Source: JAJVIP01 sp964405835 (GTDB lineage Bacteria; Elusimicrobiota; Elusimicrobia; F11). Taken from it: a DNA stretch of 64,000 bases. Positions 50,304 to 58,415 of this stretch are shown one piece after another (within the stretch, counting starts at the first letter, position 1; the number at the start of each line of letters is the position of its first letter). The position numbers and the translations under genes are program-made. The DNA lies in the NCBI GenBank assembly GCA_964405835.1, contig CAYOPN010000001.1, positions 1 to 64,000 of the forward strand, given 5' to 3'. A model generated the notes under the pieces. The model saw only the letters and a program-made list of their open reading frames with translations. It was not told the origin of the DNA and made no database searches.

Positions 50304-50980
50304 TGTTCTTCGGCGGGTGATTCAGCGGGGACTTCGGCCACTTCTTGCTTCTCGGGATTTTTGACGAGGAACACCACGCGGCGGTTCTTGGAACGGTAGG
50401 CCGCCAAATCTTCATCGGGACCGCGCGCCAACCCCTTGTTCTCGCCGTAACCGATCGCCGCGATGTGCTGTGGCGGATAATTGTGATGCTTGATCAAATA
50501 TTGGACCACGGTCGTGGCGCGCGCGGTGGACAATTCCCAGTTTGATTCAAAGCGCGCGGTGCGGATCGGCACATCATCGGTATGGCCTTCCACGATCATG
50601 TCGTGTTTTTTCTCGGCGAGTTTTTGAAAAGACGGCGCCAACTGGTCGAGGATCTTTTTCATCTGCTCGGTCATTTCCGACGATCCACTCTCAAAAAATA
50701 CGTTGTAACCCTGTTCTTGCAGCGAAATCACCAGCCCGTCCTTGGTGATTTTCACTTCGCCCGCCACTTCTTCCTGCTTCATGGTCTCTTCGACTTCTTT
50801 TTTGGCTTCCTGGACGGGTTTCGAGAGCGCCGCGGACAGCGCGTAAAGGATCAAATAGAAACAGACCAGTTCGGTCATGAGGTCCGCGTAATTCACCATC
50901 CATGCCGGGGCCGGGTGGCCGATCAAAGTGACGCGCGGATCCGACTCGTCGATCATTCCTTTTTGGGGCTTGAGGGACAT
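50300..50980 (-). CDS. motB: MotB-like stator protein
   Basis: 226 residues. A cytoplasmic N-terminus, then one membrane helix with the proton-binding Asp33 in AWMVNYADLMTELVCFY, the exact MotB signature. A linker and an OmpA-like peptidoglycan-binding domain follow (about 95-215: VEGHTDDVPI, WELSTARATTVVQYLI, AIGYGENKG). It is anchored to the wall as stator subunit of MotA. It follows motA directly and is the last gene of the motor cluster. Confidence 0.93.
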   Translation of the reverse strand: MSLKPQKGMIDESDPRVTLIGHPAPAWMVNYADLMTELVCFYLILYALSAALSKPVQEAKKEVEETMKQEEVAGEVKITKDGLVISLQEQGYNVFFESGSSEMTEQMKKILDQLAPSFQKLAEKKHDMIVEGHTDDVPIRTARFESNWELSTARATTVVQYLIKHHNYPPQHIAAIGYGENKGLARGPDEDLAAYRSKNRRVVFLVKNPEKQEVAEVPAESPAEEH

Positions 50981-51769
50981 TTATTCTCCGGCGGCGGCCG
51001 AACGGATCAAGCTGCGCGTTGCAGGGTCGAGGTAGGCCTTCAAATTGGATTCGAGCAAGCTGGGCGCCGCGCCAGTCTGCAGCAACAATACGCCGCGGAT
51101 TATGATTTCCTTGATCAAAAGTTCTTCTTCAGAACGGCGGCGCAATTTCCCGGCCATCGGCAGGAAAATCAAATAACCGGAGCCCAACCCCATGAACGCG
51201 GCCGATAAGCACAAGGCCATGCGCCGCGGCACCTGGGCCACGTCATCGAGCGTGTTCATCATCATGATCATGCCGAGAATGGTGCCGATGATGCCGAACG
51301 CCGGACCATAAGTCCCTAGCGAGTTAAAAATTTCGCAACCGACTTTGTGGCGCTCGCGAATGAAGCCGAGCTCGGTTTCCATCATATTCTGGATGAACTC
51401 TTTATCGGCGCCGTCGATCACCAGCTGCACACCACGTTTCAAAAAGTCGTCTTTTGTGTTTTTTACGTCATCCTGCAACGCCAGGAACCCGTCGGTGCGC
51501 GCTTTCTTGGCGAACTTCACAAACGTTGTCACGATCTCCTGTGTGTCCACCGTGTAATTGCGCATGACTTTTTTAAGGACTTTGAACATGCCGATTACCT
51601 GGCCGATCGGGTAGTTTACGAGTAATGCGCAGAACGTGCCGCCCAGCACGATGCAGAACGCTTCCGCGTTCAAAAAGGGCGCAAACCCTTTCATGCCTTC
51701 CGCGTGGAAGACCGTGAAGAAGACCATGAACCCGCCGATCAAAATTCCCGCAATTGTTCCTATGTCCAT
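50981..51769 (-). CDS. motA: MotA-like stator protein
   Basis: 262 residues with four membrane helices. N-terminal GTIAGILIGGFMVFFTV and GGTFCALLVNYP; cytoplasmic loop with GFIRERHK; the two proline sites of MotA are present (YGPAFGIIGTILGMI and LIFLPMAGKL). It forms the proton channel with MotB and would push on the FliG-like domain encoded two genes farther upstream. It overlaps flbD by 10 bases. Confidence 0.93.
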   Translation of the reverse strand: MDIGTIAGILIGGFMVFFTVFHAEGMKGFAPFLNAEAFCIVLGGTFCALLVNYPIGQVIGMFKVLKKVMRNYTVDTQEIVTTFVKFAKKARTDGFLALQDDVKNTKDDFLKRGVQLVIDGADKEFIQNMMETELGFIRERHKVGCEIFNSLGTYGPAFGIIGTILGMIMMMNTLDDVAQVPRRMALCLSAAFMGLGSGYLIFLPMAGKLRRRSEEELLIKEIIIRGVLLLQTGAAPSLLESNLKAYLDPATRSLIRSAAAGE

Positions 51770-51963
51770 GACATTTCCTTTTTCTGCTTCGTTTGCCGTT
51801 GATATTCGACGATCTTTTCAATCACGACGTTCGCTTTTTCCAAAACGATGATGTTATTGCCGGTGGTCAATGTGATGACCGTGTCCGGCGCGCTCTCCAC
51901 CTGCTCTATGAGCTCGGCGTTCAACCAAAACTCGGTGCCGTTAAGCCGCCGAAGACAGATCAT
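51760..51963 (-). CDS. flbD: FlbD family protein
   Basis: 67 residues from ATG 51963; the long frame to 52143 is a shadow of the coiled-coil gene. MICLRRLNGTEFWLN, IEQVESAPDTVITLTTGNN and VIEKIVEYQRQTK match FlbD, a small protein found just upstream of motA in flagellar operons of many bacteria, of unsettled function. Its presence identifies this cluster as descended from a fla/mot operon. It overlaps the coiled-coil gene by 23 bases and motA by 10. Confidence 0.93.
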   Translation of the reverse strand: MICLRRLNGTEFWLNAELIEQVESAPDTVITLTTGNNIIVLEKANVVIEKIVEYQRQTKQKKEMSWT

Positions 51964-54622
51964 CTTTGTCCTTGTCTTTTTTCTTGCCTGTATCGATGAT
52001 CGGCGTATCGAGAAACCGGCCGATCGCCGTGAACAAACCGCCCGGTTTTTTGCCTTCGTACTTCGGGTCGGCCGCGTGCTTGGCCAATTCCCGCTGATAA
52101 TGAGCTTCGGCCTGCTGCAAAAGCTCTTGGGCCTCACGCTCAATCTGGGCCCGCGCTTCGCGCGCGCGTTTCAGTTCGTCGCGCATGCTCTCGCTTTCCC
52201 ATTTGAGCCGGTCCATTTCTTTCTTGGTTTCTTCCTTGCTCTGCGCCGCGCGCTCTTCCATCTCGGTTTCTTTTTCGCGCATGCGGTCCAAAATTTCGCC
52301 CTCCATGTCCTGGCGGAGACGGGCTTCAATCGCGCTCGTGTCAACCGGGGCCGATACCGGCATCTCGGAGCGAACACGTTCTTCGGCTTCCGCGGCGGCT
52401 TGGCGTTTCACCTGATCAATTTCGACGCGCTTCTGTTCGAGCAACTTTTCGCGGTCTTCTTTCGCGTGCTGCAGGAATTCTTCATGCTCTTTTTGGAGCT
52501 GCTGGAATTTGCGGTCAACGACGGCCAAACGCGTCTTAAATTCGGCGGTCATGTCGTCTTTGTCGGCGATAATTTGTTTGAGCGCTTTTTCCTTCTCTCT
52601 AAAGATGTCGTCTTTTTTCTCGATTTCTTGAAGTTGGCCGCTGGTGCGCGACAACGCTTCTTTGGCTTTTTCCAACGCCGCGGTCTTTTCGACCAATTCC
52701 GAACGCAAGTCCTCCAGGCTTTGGAGCCCGCGGCCCTGCAATAATTTCTTGTATTCGGCGACTTGGTCCTCCAAAGCGGCTTGTTTCTGGCGCGCAAGCT
52801 CGATTTCATTCTCGAACCCTTGCAGCCGATCGGTCAATTTCTTCACTTCCGCTTCGCGCTGATCCACCTGCGTCTGCGTAAATTCGGCGCTGGCACTGCG
52901 TTGACGCAGTTCTTGCTCGAGGCTGATGCGCGCGTCCTCCGCCTGGTCCAATTTGATCTGCGTGTTCTGCAGCGCTGTATTCAATTCTTTGACTTGGGCT
53001 TCCATGTCCCACTGCGACTGCTTCCAGTCCGCGCGGACCTGGTCGAGTTCCTGCTGTAACGCGACGCTGCTCTGCGTGTTGCCACGGTTCTCATCGGCAA
53101 TACGTTCGGCATCTTTCAGGCGGGCTTCCATTTTGTTCATTTCGTCCTGGACCTGCATGCGCGCGTGATCGTACTCGCGTTTCACATTGGAGTCGTACCA
53201 GTCGAGCCGTGATTGCAATGTCTTGATGCGCGTGTCCGCTTCCGCCTGGATACGCTGCGCTTCCTCGGCTGCGGCCAGACGTGCATGGCTTAAATCTTTC
53301 GTCAACATTTCGATCTGGTCTTCGTATTTTTTCCGTTGGGCACCGGTCAGGCCCTCGTTTTCCGTGGCGCGGCGGCGCGCGTCTTCCAATGCTTTCTCCT
53401 TCTCCTGCAGGCGGTAATCAAGCTGGTTGATCTGCGCCCGCGCCTGGGACAACTGTTGGTCGACGGAATTGGCATGCACCGTTTTCTCGGTAACGTCGCG
53501 CATATAGTTCTGGATCTGCGCATTCAGGCTCATCAATTGTTTCTCGGCGGTCTCTTTCTCATTGGCAAGCTGCTGTTTGAGTAAATTATTCTGGGCATCA
53601 GCTTCGCGTTGCAGCGACGTTTTCTCGGCCCGGTGCTGGTCCTCGACCAGTTTCAGCGTGCCTTCCGCGCGCGCGAGCTGGTCCCGAAGAGACTGCCGCT
53701 CCAATAATAGATGGTCTTTTTCCTGACTGAATTTGTCTTTGGCCCGCTCCATTTCCCGGTCGGCCTTGTCCCGCTCGGCCGTCATGGATTTCAGGCGGTC
53801 TTCCCAGAAGGCCTTGTCTTGTTCGGCCTTGATCTGGATCTCATGCCGGACGCGTGTGAGCTCCGCTTCTCTTTCCCTCAGCGCGTTCTCAAGGCCGGAC
53901 TTTTCCTGTGACCAGCGGTACTCCAAATCCTTAAGACGGGACGAAAAATGGACCTCCATTTCCTGTGTAATCTGGTCGCGCTGTCCCATCTGGCCTTTGA
54001 GCGTGGCCACCCATGCTTCGCGCTCCTCGGCCATGCGGCGTTCCAAGTCAAGCACGCGACCTTCGGCCTTGCGGCGCGCGTCATCAAGCTCCTGCTCGCG
54101 TTTCTCGCGGCGCAGTTTGTCCTGAATGTCCTTGATGGACGTTTCGACTTTCGCCGAGACGGCTTCCTCTTCTTTTGACCGGAGCGACGCCAACAAAACT
54201 TTTTCACGTTCTTCGAGCAGCTTCTTTTCAAGATCGGCGATCTGCTGCTCCATTTGATTTTTAAGCGAATCGGTCTCCGCTATTTTGTTCCCCAAGGCGG
54301 GCGTGAACGGACCGGTCCCGGCGGGCGGCATCGGCGGAGCAGCCGCAGGAGGCCCTGCTGGCGGACGTGGCGGCATGGCCGGAGGCATTCCCCCTACAGT
54401 AGGCGGTATTGGCGGTTTGGCCGCGGGAGGCATCGGTGGAGTGGCAGGAGCGCCCATGGCCGGCGGTGGAACGGCGGGTTTAGCCATCGGCTTCATGCCG
54501 GGCAATTGCATCCCTCCTCGCGGAGGGACCGGTCCTTTGGGCAGCGACCCCGGTTTCTTCGGGGGCGGATGCGGGGGGCGTGACGGTCCTGGCCCTCCCG
54601 GTTTTTCTTCCGGTTTGTCCAT
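51941..54622 (-). CDS. Very large coiled-coil protein with Pro/Gly/Met-rich head (motor cluster)
   Basis: 893 residues. Residues 1-105 are low complexity (runs of PP, GG, PMPPAA). Residues about 110-840 are continuous heptad-rich coiled coil, dense in Glu, Lys, Gln and Arg and almost free of proline. The tail (GLFTAIGRFLDTPIID then a Lys/Asp-rich end) is not coiled. No signal peptide or membrane helix. It is likely cytoplasmic and fibrous, perhaps a cytoskeletal or rotor-linked filament. It resembles no single family; similarity to myosin-like or SMC-like proteins would be coiled-coil bias only. Confidence 0.75.
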   Translation of the reverse strand: MDKPEEKPGGPGPSRPPHPPPKKPGSLPKGPVPPRGGMQLPGMKPMAKPAVPPPAMGAPATPPMPPAAKPPIPPTVGGMPPAMPPRPPAGPPAAAPPMPPAGTGPFTPALGNKIAETDSLKNQMEQQIADLEKKLLEEREKVLLASLRSKEEEAVSAKVETSIKDIQDKLRREKREQELDDARRKAEGRVLDLERRMAEEREAWVATLKGQMGQRDQITQEMEVHFSSRLKDLEYRWSQEKSGLENALREREAELTRVRHEIQIKAEQDKAFWEDRLKSMTAERDKADREMERAKDKFSQEKDHLLLERQSLRDQLARAEGTLKLVEDQHRAEKTSLQREADAQNNLLKQQLANEKETAEKQLMSLNAQIQNYMRDVTEKTVHANSVDQQLSQARAQINQLDYRLQEKEKALEDARRRATENEGLTGAQRKKYEDQIEMLTKDLSHARLAAAEEAQRIQAEADTRIKTLQSRLDWYDSNVKREYDHARMQVQDEMNKMEARLKDAERIADENRGNTQSSVALQQELDQVRADWKQSQWDMEAQVKELNTALQNTQIKLDQAEDARISLEQELRQRSASAEFTQTQVDQREAEVKKLTDRLQGFENEIELARQKQAALEDQVAEYKKLLQGRGLQSLEDLRSELVEKTAALEKAKEALSRTSGQLQEIEKKDDIFREKEKALKQIIADKDDMTAEFKTRLAVVDRKFQQLQKEHEEFLQHAKEDREKLLEQKRVEIDQVKRQAAAEAEERVRSEMPVSAPVDTSAIEARLRQDMEGEILDRMREKETEMEERAAQSKEETKKEMDRLKWESESMRDELKRAREARAQIEREAQELLQQAEAHYQRELAKHAADPKYEGKKPGGLFTAIGRFLDTPIIDTGKKKDKDKDDLSSAA

Positions 54623-54623
54623 A

Positions 54624-56375
54624 TTATGCGGCCTTCTTTATGCCGATTTGGTCCAGGACGCTTTGAACAACCGACATAGCGTCCTGCACTTCGCGTAAAA
54701 ATACCTGCGTCTCTTGCTCTTCATCGCGGTACCAGCGGTCCAAAAACCCGACCTGCGCCGCGATGCCCGACGCTTCCTTCAAAACGTCCGCCTGAGTCTG
54801 CTTCATACGGTCCGTCCAGTCGGAGATCAATGTCTCTAATTCCTTAATCTGGGCGAATAACCTCGTTTTTTCAAGCTCAAACTGGATTTCACGCTGTTTG
54901 CGTTGTCCACCGCTCTTCTCCTGCATCTGCAACAGGTAGCTCTGGACATCGTCCGTGCGTTGGTTGTCGCGTGATTCGGACTCCCCCATTGTGTTCTTCT
55001 CTTTCAAAAATTTCTGCTGGAGCAGTTCAATCTGTTCGTGTAGCGCCACGCGCTCTTTTTTCAAAACGTCCAGCCGCGCCTGCCACAGGGCCCACAGCCG
55101 GTCGCGGCGCCAATGCCAGCGCTGGTTGATGAGCTGTTTCTCTTTTTCGGCGTTGGCGCTGATGCCGGTGTGCCGCGACTTGATGTCGGAAAGGCGTTGT
55201 TTAAGTTCATCGCGTTTGGCCTCAAGACTGCGCAGCGCCGTGCGTGCTTCGCGGTCGACCCGCAAACGTTCGGCGTCGTATTCGGAATCATGGACCGCCT
55301 TCTGCATCATGAGCGAACGGATCTGGTTGTCCCAATGCCATTTGCGCTTCTCGTATTCCTCTTTAAGCCGGGTCAGTTCTTTTTCTTTCGAGGCTTTTTC
55401 CTGTTCGTAAAGTTTCTGTTCGTAGTCACGGCGTTCGGACTCGGCCTTGACCGCGTCTTTGAGCATCAGCTCTTCTTTGAGGAACGCTTCTTCAGTCTCT
55501 TTTTTGACCTTCTCGTGATTGGTTGAAAATTCCTGCAGCTCGCGTTCGGACGCGGTCACTTTTGCGCGCAAGTCCGCCACTTCGGCCTCGCATTTCCGCT
55601 GGTCTTCCTCGGCCTTCTCTACGAGCGTCGCCTTGTCCACATCGAGTTGTTCGCGCGATATTTTCATGGCCAAACGGGCCTGGTCGAGTTCTTTCTCTTT
55701 CTCGCTCTTGATCTCGGTAAGCCGCTTTTCGATATGGTCTTTTTCCGTGGTGATCGCGGTCAACTCCTTCTTGATCGCTTCCAGCGCCATCGCCCAGCCC
55801 TCGCGTTTGGCGTCGGAGCTCTCTTTCAGCTTCTCGAGCTTCTCGGAGGTCATGGAGTTGATCTTGGTCAATTCGTCCTGTGCTTTGTCCCGGGATTCCT
55901 TGACCTTCACTTCCATGTTCTGCCATTCGCGCAAAAGCCCGGCGCGCGTCACGGTCAGATGGCGCATTTTCTCTTGATACATATCGGTCAACGCGCTTTT
56001 CTGACGTTCCAATGAAATCTTTAGGTTGGTCTTTTCCTCGTTGATGCGGGCCAGCTCTGTTTCGTATTTCTTTTCGAGATCGCGGTATTCTTCCTCAAGT
56101 CGTTTGAGCTGTTCGCGGTTCCCGTTTACGTCGCGCTCAAGCCGGTACTTCGCCTGCGAATATTCCTTGCCAGCCTGGTCGAGCTGGGATTTGGTTTGGG
56201 TATCCAGATTGTTAAATTCGTCGAGTTTCTGTTTTTTTTCAGTGTCCCAATCAGCGACGGCGTGGAGAAACAGCGCTTCAACGGCGCGCGCCTCGCGCTC
56301 CAACAAACGATCGTAGCGCTCGCTCCATTTCTGGAGGCGGGTCAATCTTTGGTCGAGTTCGCCGGAAGGTTTCAT
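54624..56375 (-). CDS. Large coiled-coil protein (motor cluster)
   Basis: 583 residues, coiled coil over nearly its whole length (about 10-480), with helix-breaking only near residue 390 and a C-terminal helical part (about 500-583) that includes KQTQADVLKEASGIAAQ and FLREVQDAMSVVQSVLDQIG. No signal peptide. It lies 4 bases after the FliF/FliG fusion gene and 1 base before the second coiled-coil gene, so the three are probably co-translated. Probable cytoplasmic partner of the fused rotor protein. Family not recognised. Confidence 0.75.
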   Translation of the reverse strand: MKPSGELDQRLTRLQKWSERYDRLLEREARAVEALFLHAVADWDTEKKQKLDEFNNLDTQTKSQLDQAGKEYSQAKYRLERDVNGNREQLKRLEEEYRDLEKKYETELARINEEKTNLKISLERQKSALTDMYQEKMRHLTVTRAGLLREWQNMEVKVKESRDKAQDELTKINSMTSEKLEKLKESSDAKREGWAMALEAIKKELTAITTEKDHIEKRLTEIKSEKEKELDQARLAMKISREQLDVDKATLVEKAEEDQRKCEAEVADLRAKVTASERELQEFSTNHEKVKKETEEAFLKEELMLKDAVKAESERRDYEQKLYEQEKASKEKELTRLKEEYEKRKWHWDNQIRSLMMQKAVHDSEYDAERLRVDREARTALRSLEAKRDELKQRLSDIKSRHTGISANAEKEKQLINQRWHWRRDRLWALWQARLDVLKKERVALHEQIELLQQKFLKEKNTMGESESRDNQRTDDVQSYLLQMQEKSGGQRKQREIQFELEKTRLFAQIKELETLISDWTDRMKQTQADVLKEASGIAAQVGFLDRWYRDEEQETQVFLREVQDAMSVVQSVLDQIGIKKAA

Positions 56376-56379
56376 ATTT

Positions 56380-58260
56380 TTATGCCGCCGGCGCCGCGAG
56401 GCTCACGCGGAATTGTTCGACCCACGCCTGCAGTTCCGGGTTCGGTTCAATGGCCAGGCCCGCATCGTAGGCCGCGAGCGCTTCTTGATATCGGCCGAGC
56501 GCATAGTACGCACCAGCCAGGGCCAGTTGCGCCGCCGCTACCGTCGGATCTTTCTGGGCACTCGCCTCAAACGACGCCAACGCGGCTTCCATGTTGCCCT
56601 GTTCCTGCGCCGCAACGCCAGCGGCGTAATCTTGCGCGGCACCTTCGGGATCGCTCGGCTGATTTTTGGTGCGCAGCGTGCTTAAGTTGATGCCGGTCAT
56701 GTCCGCCGAATCAAACGAGGTGCTCTTCTTCGCCTGCCGGAACGAAATTTTCCCTTCGGTCTCCATCACCTTGATCATGTCGATGATTTTGCGGCGCTCT
56801 TCTTCGACCTGGTCTTCGGTCACGGGACGGCCGTAATCCATTTCTTCTTTGAGCAGTGTCACCGCGCCCTGCGACATATTCTCGAAGAATTTGGCTTGAA
56901 GTTCCGGGCTCGCGCCGCGGAGCGCCCGGCCCAATTGTTCGGTCTTTAGTTCCCGCACCACGACCTGCATAGCCACTTTCGGGAAATTCACGATGTCTTC
57001 GAACAACAGCACGCGCTCGCGCACGCGCTCGTAGATACCAGGTTTTTCGTTCTTCAAATACTCAAGTATGTTGTTGCGCGACATGCGGTCCGAGCTTTCC
57101 AGGATCGTGACGAGCTTCTCGAGGCCGCCCACCACGAAGTCAATTTTCTGTTTGATGTCCTCATCGATCGTCTGCACCTGTTCCAGGGAGGTCTGGCGGT
57201 ACATTGCGGTCTCGAGCGCCACTTTGGCTTGGAGGTCGCCGGGCAGCGCTTCCATCACCTTGAACGAATGTTCCGGCGACAGATAGGAAATCACGAGCGC
57301 CACAATCCATGGCTCCTCGTGATGCAGCAGGTACGCCAGCTGCTTTATATTTTCGTCGTTCACGTATTTAAATGGTTCGAATTTCTTCATGGCTTCCTCC
57401 TCCGCCAACTGCGCTTCCAAAGCCGCCTGCTCCTCCGGCGTCATTCCGTTTTCGCCGTTGGTCTCGTCTTCGCTCTCCGCGTCTGTTTCGTTCTCGGTCT
57501 CGCTCTTGTTTTCCATTTCCACTTTGGATTTGGACTGCTCTTTCATGCCGTCGATGTAGTTCTTCATGAATTCGGCCAATGGGCCGGATAAAAACCGCAG
57601 AAGCATGAACGCTAAAAGAAGCAGGAACAAATACAAAAGCGTTTTTGCGTCCAAGGATCCGATGAGGTTCTTCTTCACCGTTTCTTTCGGATCGTAATTT
57701 TCGGTCTCGGTCAAAAACGACGTGGCTTTAAATATGAGCTTGAGAATGCTGCGATAGCGGTCGAACGCCGATTCCAGCGCGCCTTTGGCCATGTCGACGC
57801 GTTCCGTCGGTACCTTGTCGTCATGGACGACCGTGATGTCGAAGCGTTTCAAAACGGTCTTCATGTCGACGCTGGATTGCTGGGCGGCTTGGTTTTCAAC
57901 GGAGAGATCTTTGGGGGTTTCTTCTTTGGAAACGGACTTGGGGGCCGGGACCCAAGGAAGCAGGAAATTGTCGTCGCCAAGGCCGTTCTTCGCATCGCGT
58001 TTTTGATTCAAGGCCGATCCGCCTTTGCGCGTGCTCTCGAGGCCCAACTCCACGTTCACGAGCACGCTGGCGCGGCCCTTGCCCATGATGCTGTCGCAGA
58101 TGGATTGGGCCTTTTGTTCGGAATCTTCTTTTAGGCGGCGTTCTTGATCAAAGACATTTGGGTCCGGGGCCTCGGTTTCGGCTTTTCCAATAGCGCAAAA
58201 CGCCATAAAAATGGCGCTTAAAAACAGCGCGTTTTTGATCCGGACCCCATTTAGTCTCAT
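56380..58260 (-). CDS. FliF-like / FliG / TPR fusion protein with signal peptide
   Basis: 626 residues. Signal peptide 1-27 (ALFLSAIFMAFCAIGKA). Residues about 45-190 are periplasmic and recall the FliF ring region (ICDSIMGKGRASVLVNVELGLES). Membrane helix 206-227. Acidic linker 240-290 (Glu/Asp/Asn-rich). FliG middle and C domains 300-505: QLAYLLHHEEPWIVALVISYL, VLLFEDIV, LGRALRGASPELQAKFFENMS, and the GRPVTEDQVEEERRKI motif. TPR pair 540-615. This topology would place FliG in the cytoplasm next to MotA. The usual DDRSIQ torque helix start is FPKVAMQ here. Confidence 0.8.
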   Translation of the reverse strand: MRLNGVRIKNALFLSAIFMAFCAIGKAETEAPDPNVFDQERRLKEDSEQKAQSICDSIMGKGRASVLVNVELGLESTRKGGSALNQKRDAKNGLGDDNFLLPWVPAPKSVSKEETPKDLSVENQAAQQSSVDMKTVLKRFDITVVHDDKVPTERVDMAKGALESAFDRYRSILKLIFKATSFLTETENYDPKETVKKNLIGSLDAKTLLYLFLLLLAFMLLRFLSGPLAEFMKNYIDGMKEQSKSKVEMENKSETENETDAESEDETNGENGMTPEEQAALEAQLAEEEAMKKFEPFKYVNDENIKQLAYLLHHEEPWIVALVISYLSPEHSFKVMEALPGDLQAKVALETAMYRQTSLEQVQTIDEDIKQKIDFVVGGLEKLVTILESSDRMSRNNILEYLKNEKPGIYERVRERVLLFEDIVNFPKVAMQVVVRELKTEQLGRALRGASPELQAKFFENMSQGAVTLLKEEMDYGRPVTEDQVEEERRKIIDMIKVMETEGKISFRQAKKSTSFDSADMTGINLSTLRTKNQPSDPEGAAQDYAAGVAAQEQGNMEAALASFEASAQKDPTVAAAQLALAGAYYALGRYQEALAAYDAGLAIEPNPELQAWVEQFRVSLAAPAA

Positions 58261-58264
58261 AAAT

Positions 58265-58294
58265 CTTCAAGAAGTATAAGGGGTGGCAGGAGTG
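58265..58294 (-). promoter_or_regulatory. Candidate promoter of the FliF/FliG fusion gene
   Basis: On the minus strand TGGAAA and TATACT (58277-58272) are 17 bases apart, giving a start point a few bases before ATG 58260. The -35 box matches consensus at 4 of 6. A short leader would result. Confidence 0.3.
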
Positions 58295-58335
58295 TTTTCC
58301 ATGCTTCAATTGGGGCTGTTTACGTCGGAAGTCAA

Positions 58336-58413
58336 TTGTACGGTTGAAGCTTGAGAATTGATGATTGGTACTTTGAATGATCAAGTTTCAATCATCAAGC
58401 TTCAACCGTACAA
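58336..58413. repeat. Long inverted repeat between the PorV-like and FliF/FliG genes
   Basis: Arms TTGTACGGTTGAAGCTTGA plus TGATGATTG (58336-58367) and CAATCATCAAGCTTCAACC plus GTACAA (58389-58413) pair with one small bulge around a 21-base loop. No U-run follows on either strand. It could be a MITE-like insert or a strong mRNA hairpin. Confidence 0.85.
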
Positions 58414-58415
58414 AC

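Noticed and set aside
51760..52143. A 127-residue frame around flbD
   Set aside because: Its first 60 codons are an out-of-frame reading of the coiled-coil gene; FlbD begins at ATG 51963.
51941..56375. SMC or myosin-like chromosome proteins
   Set aside because: No Walker A/B or hinge domain; resemblance is only coiled-coil composition.
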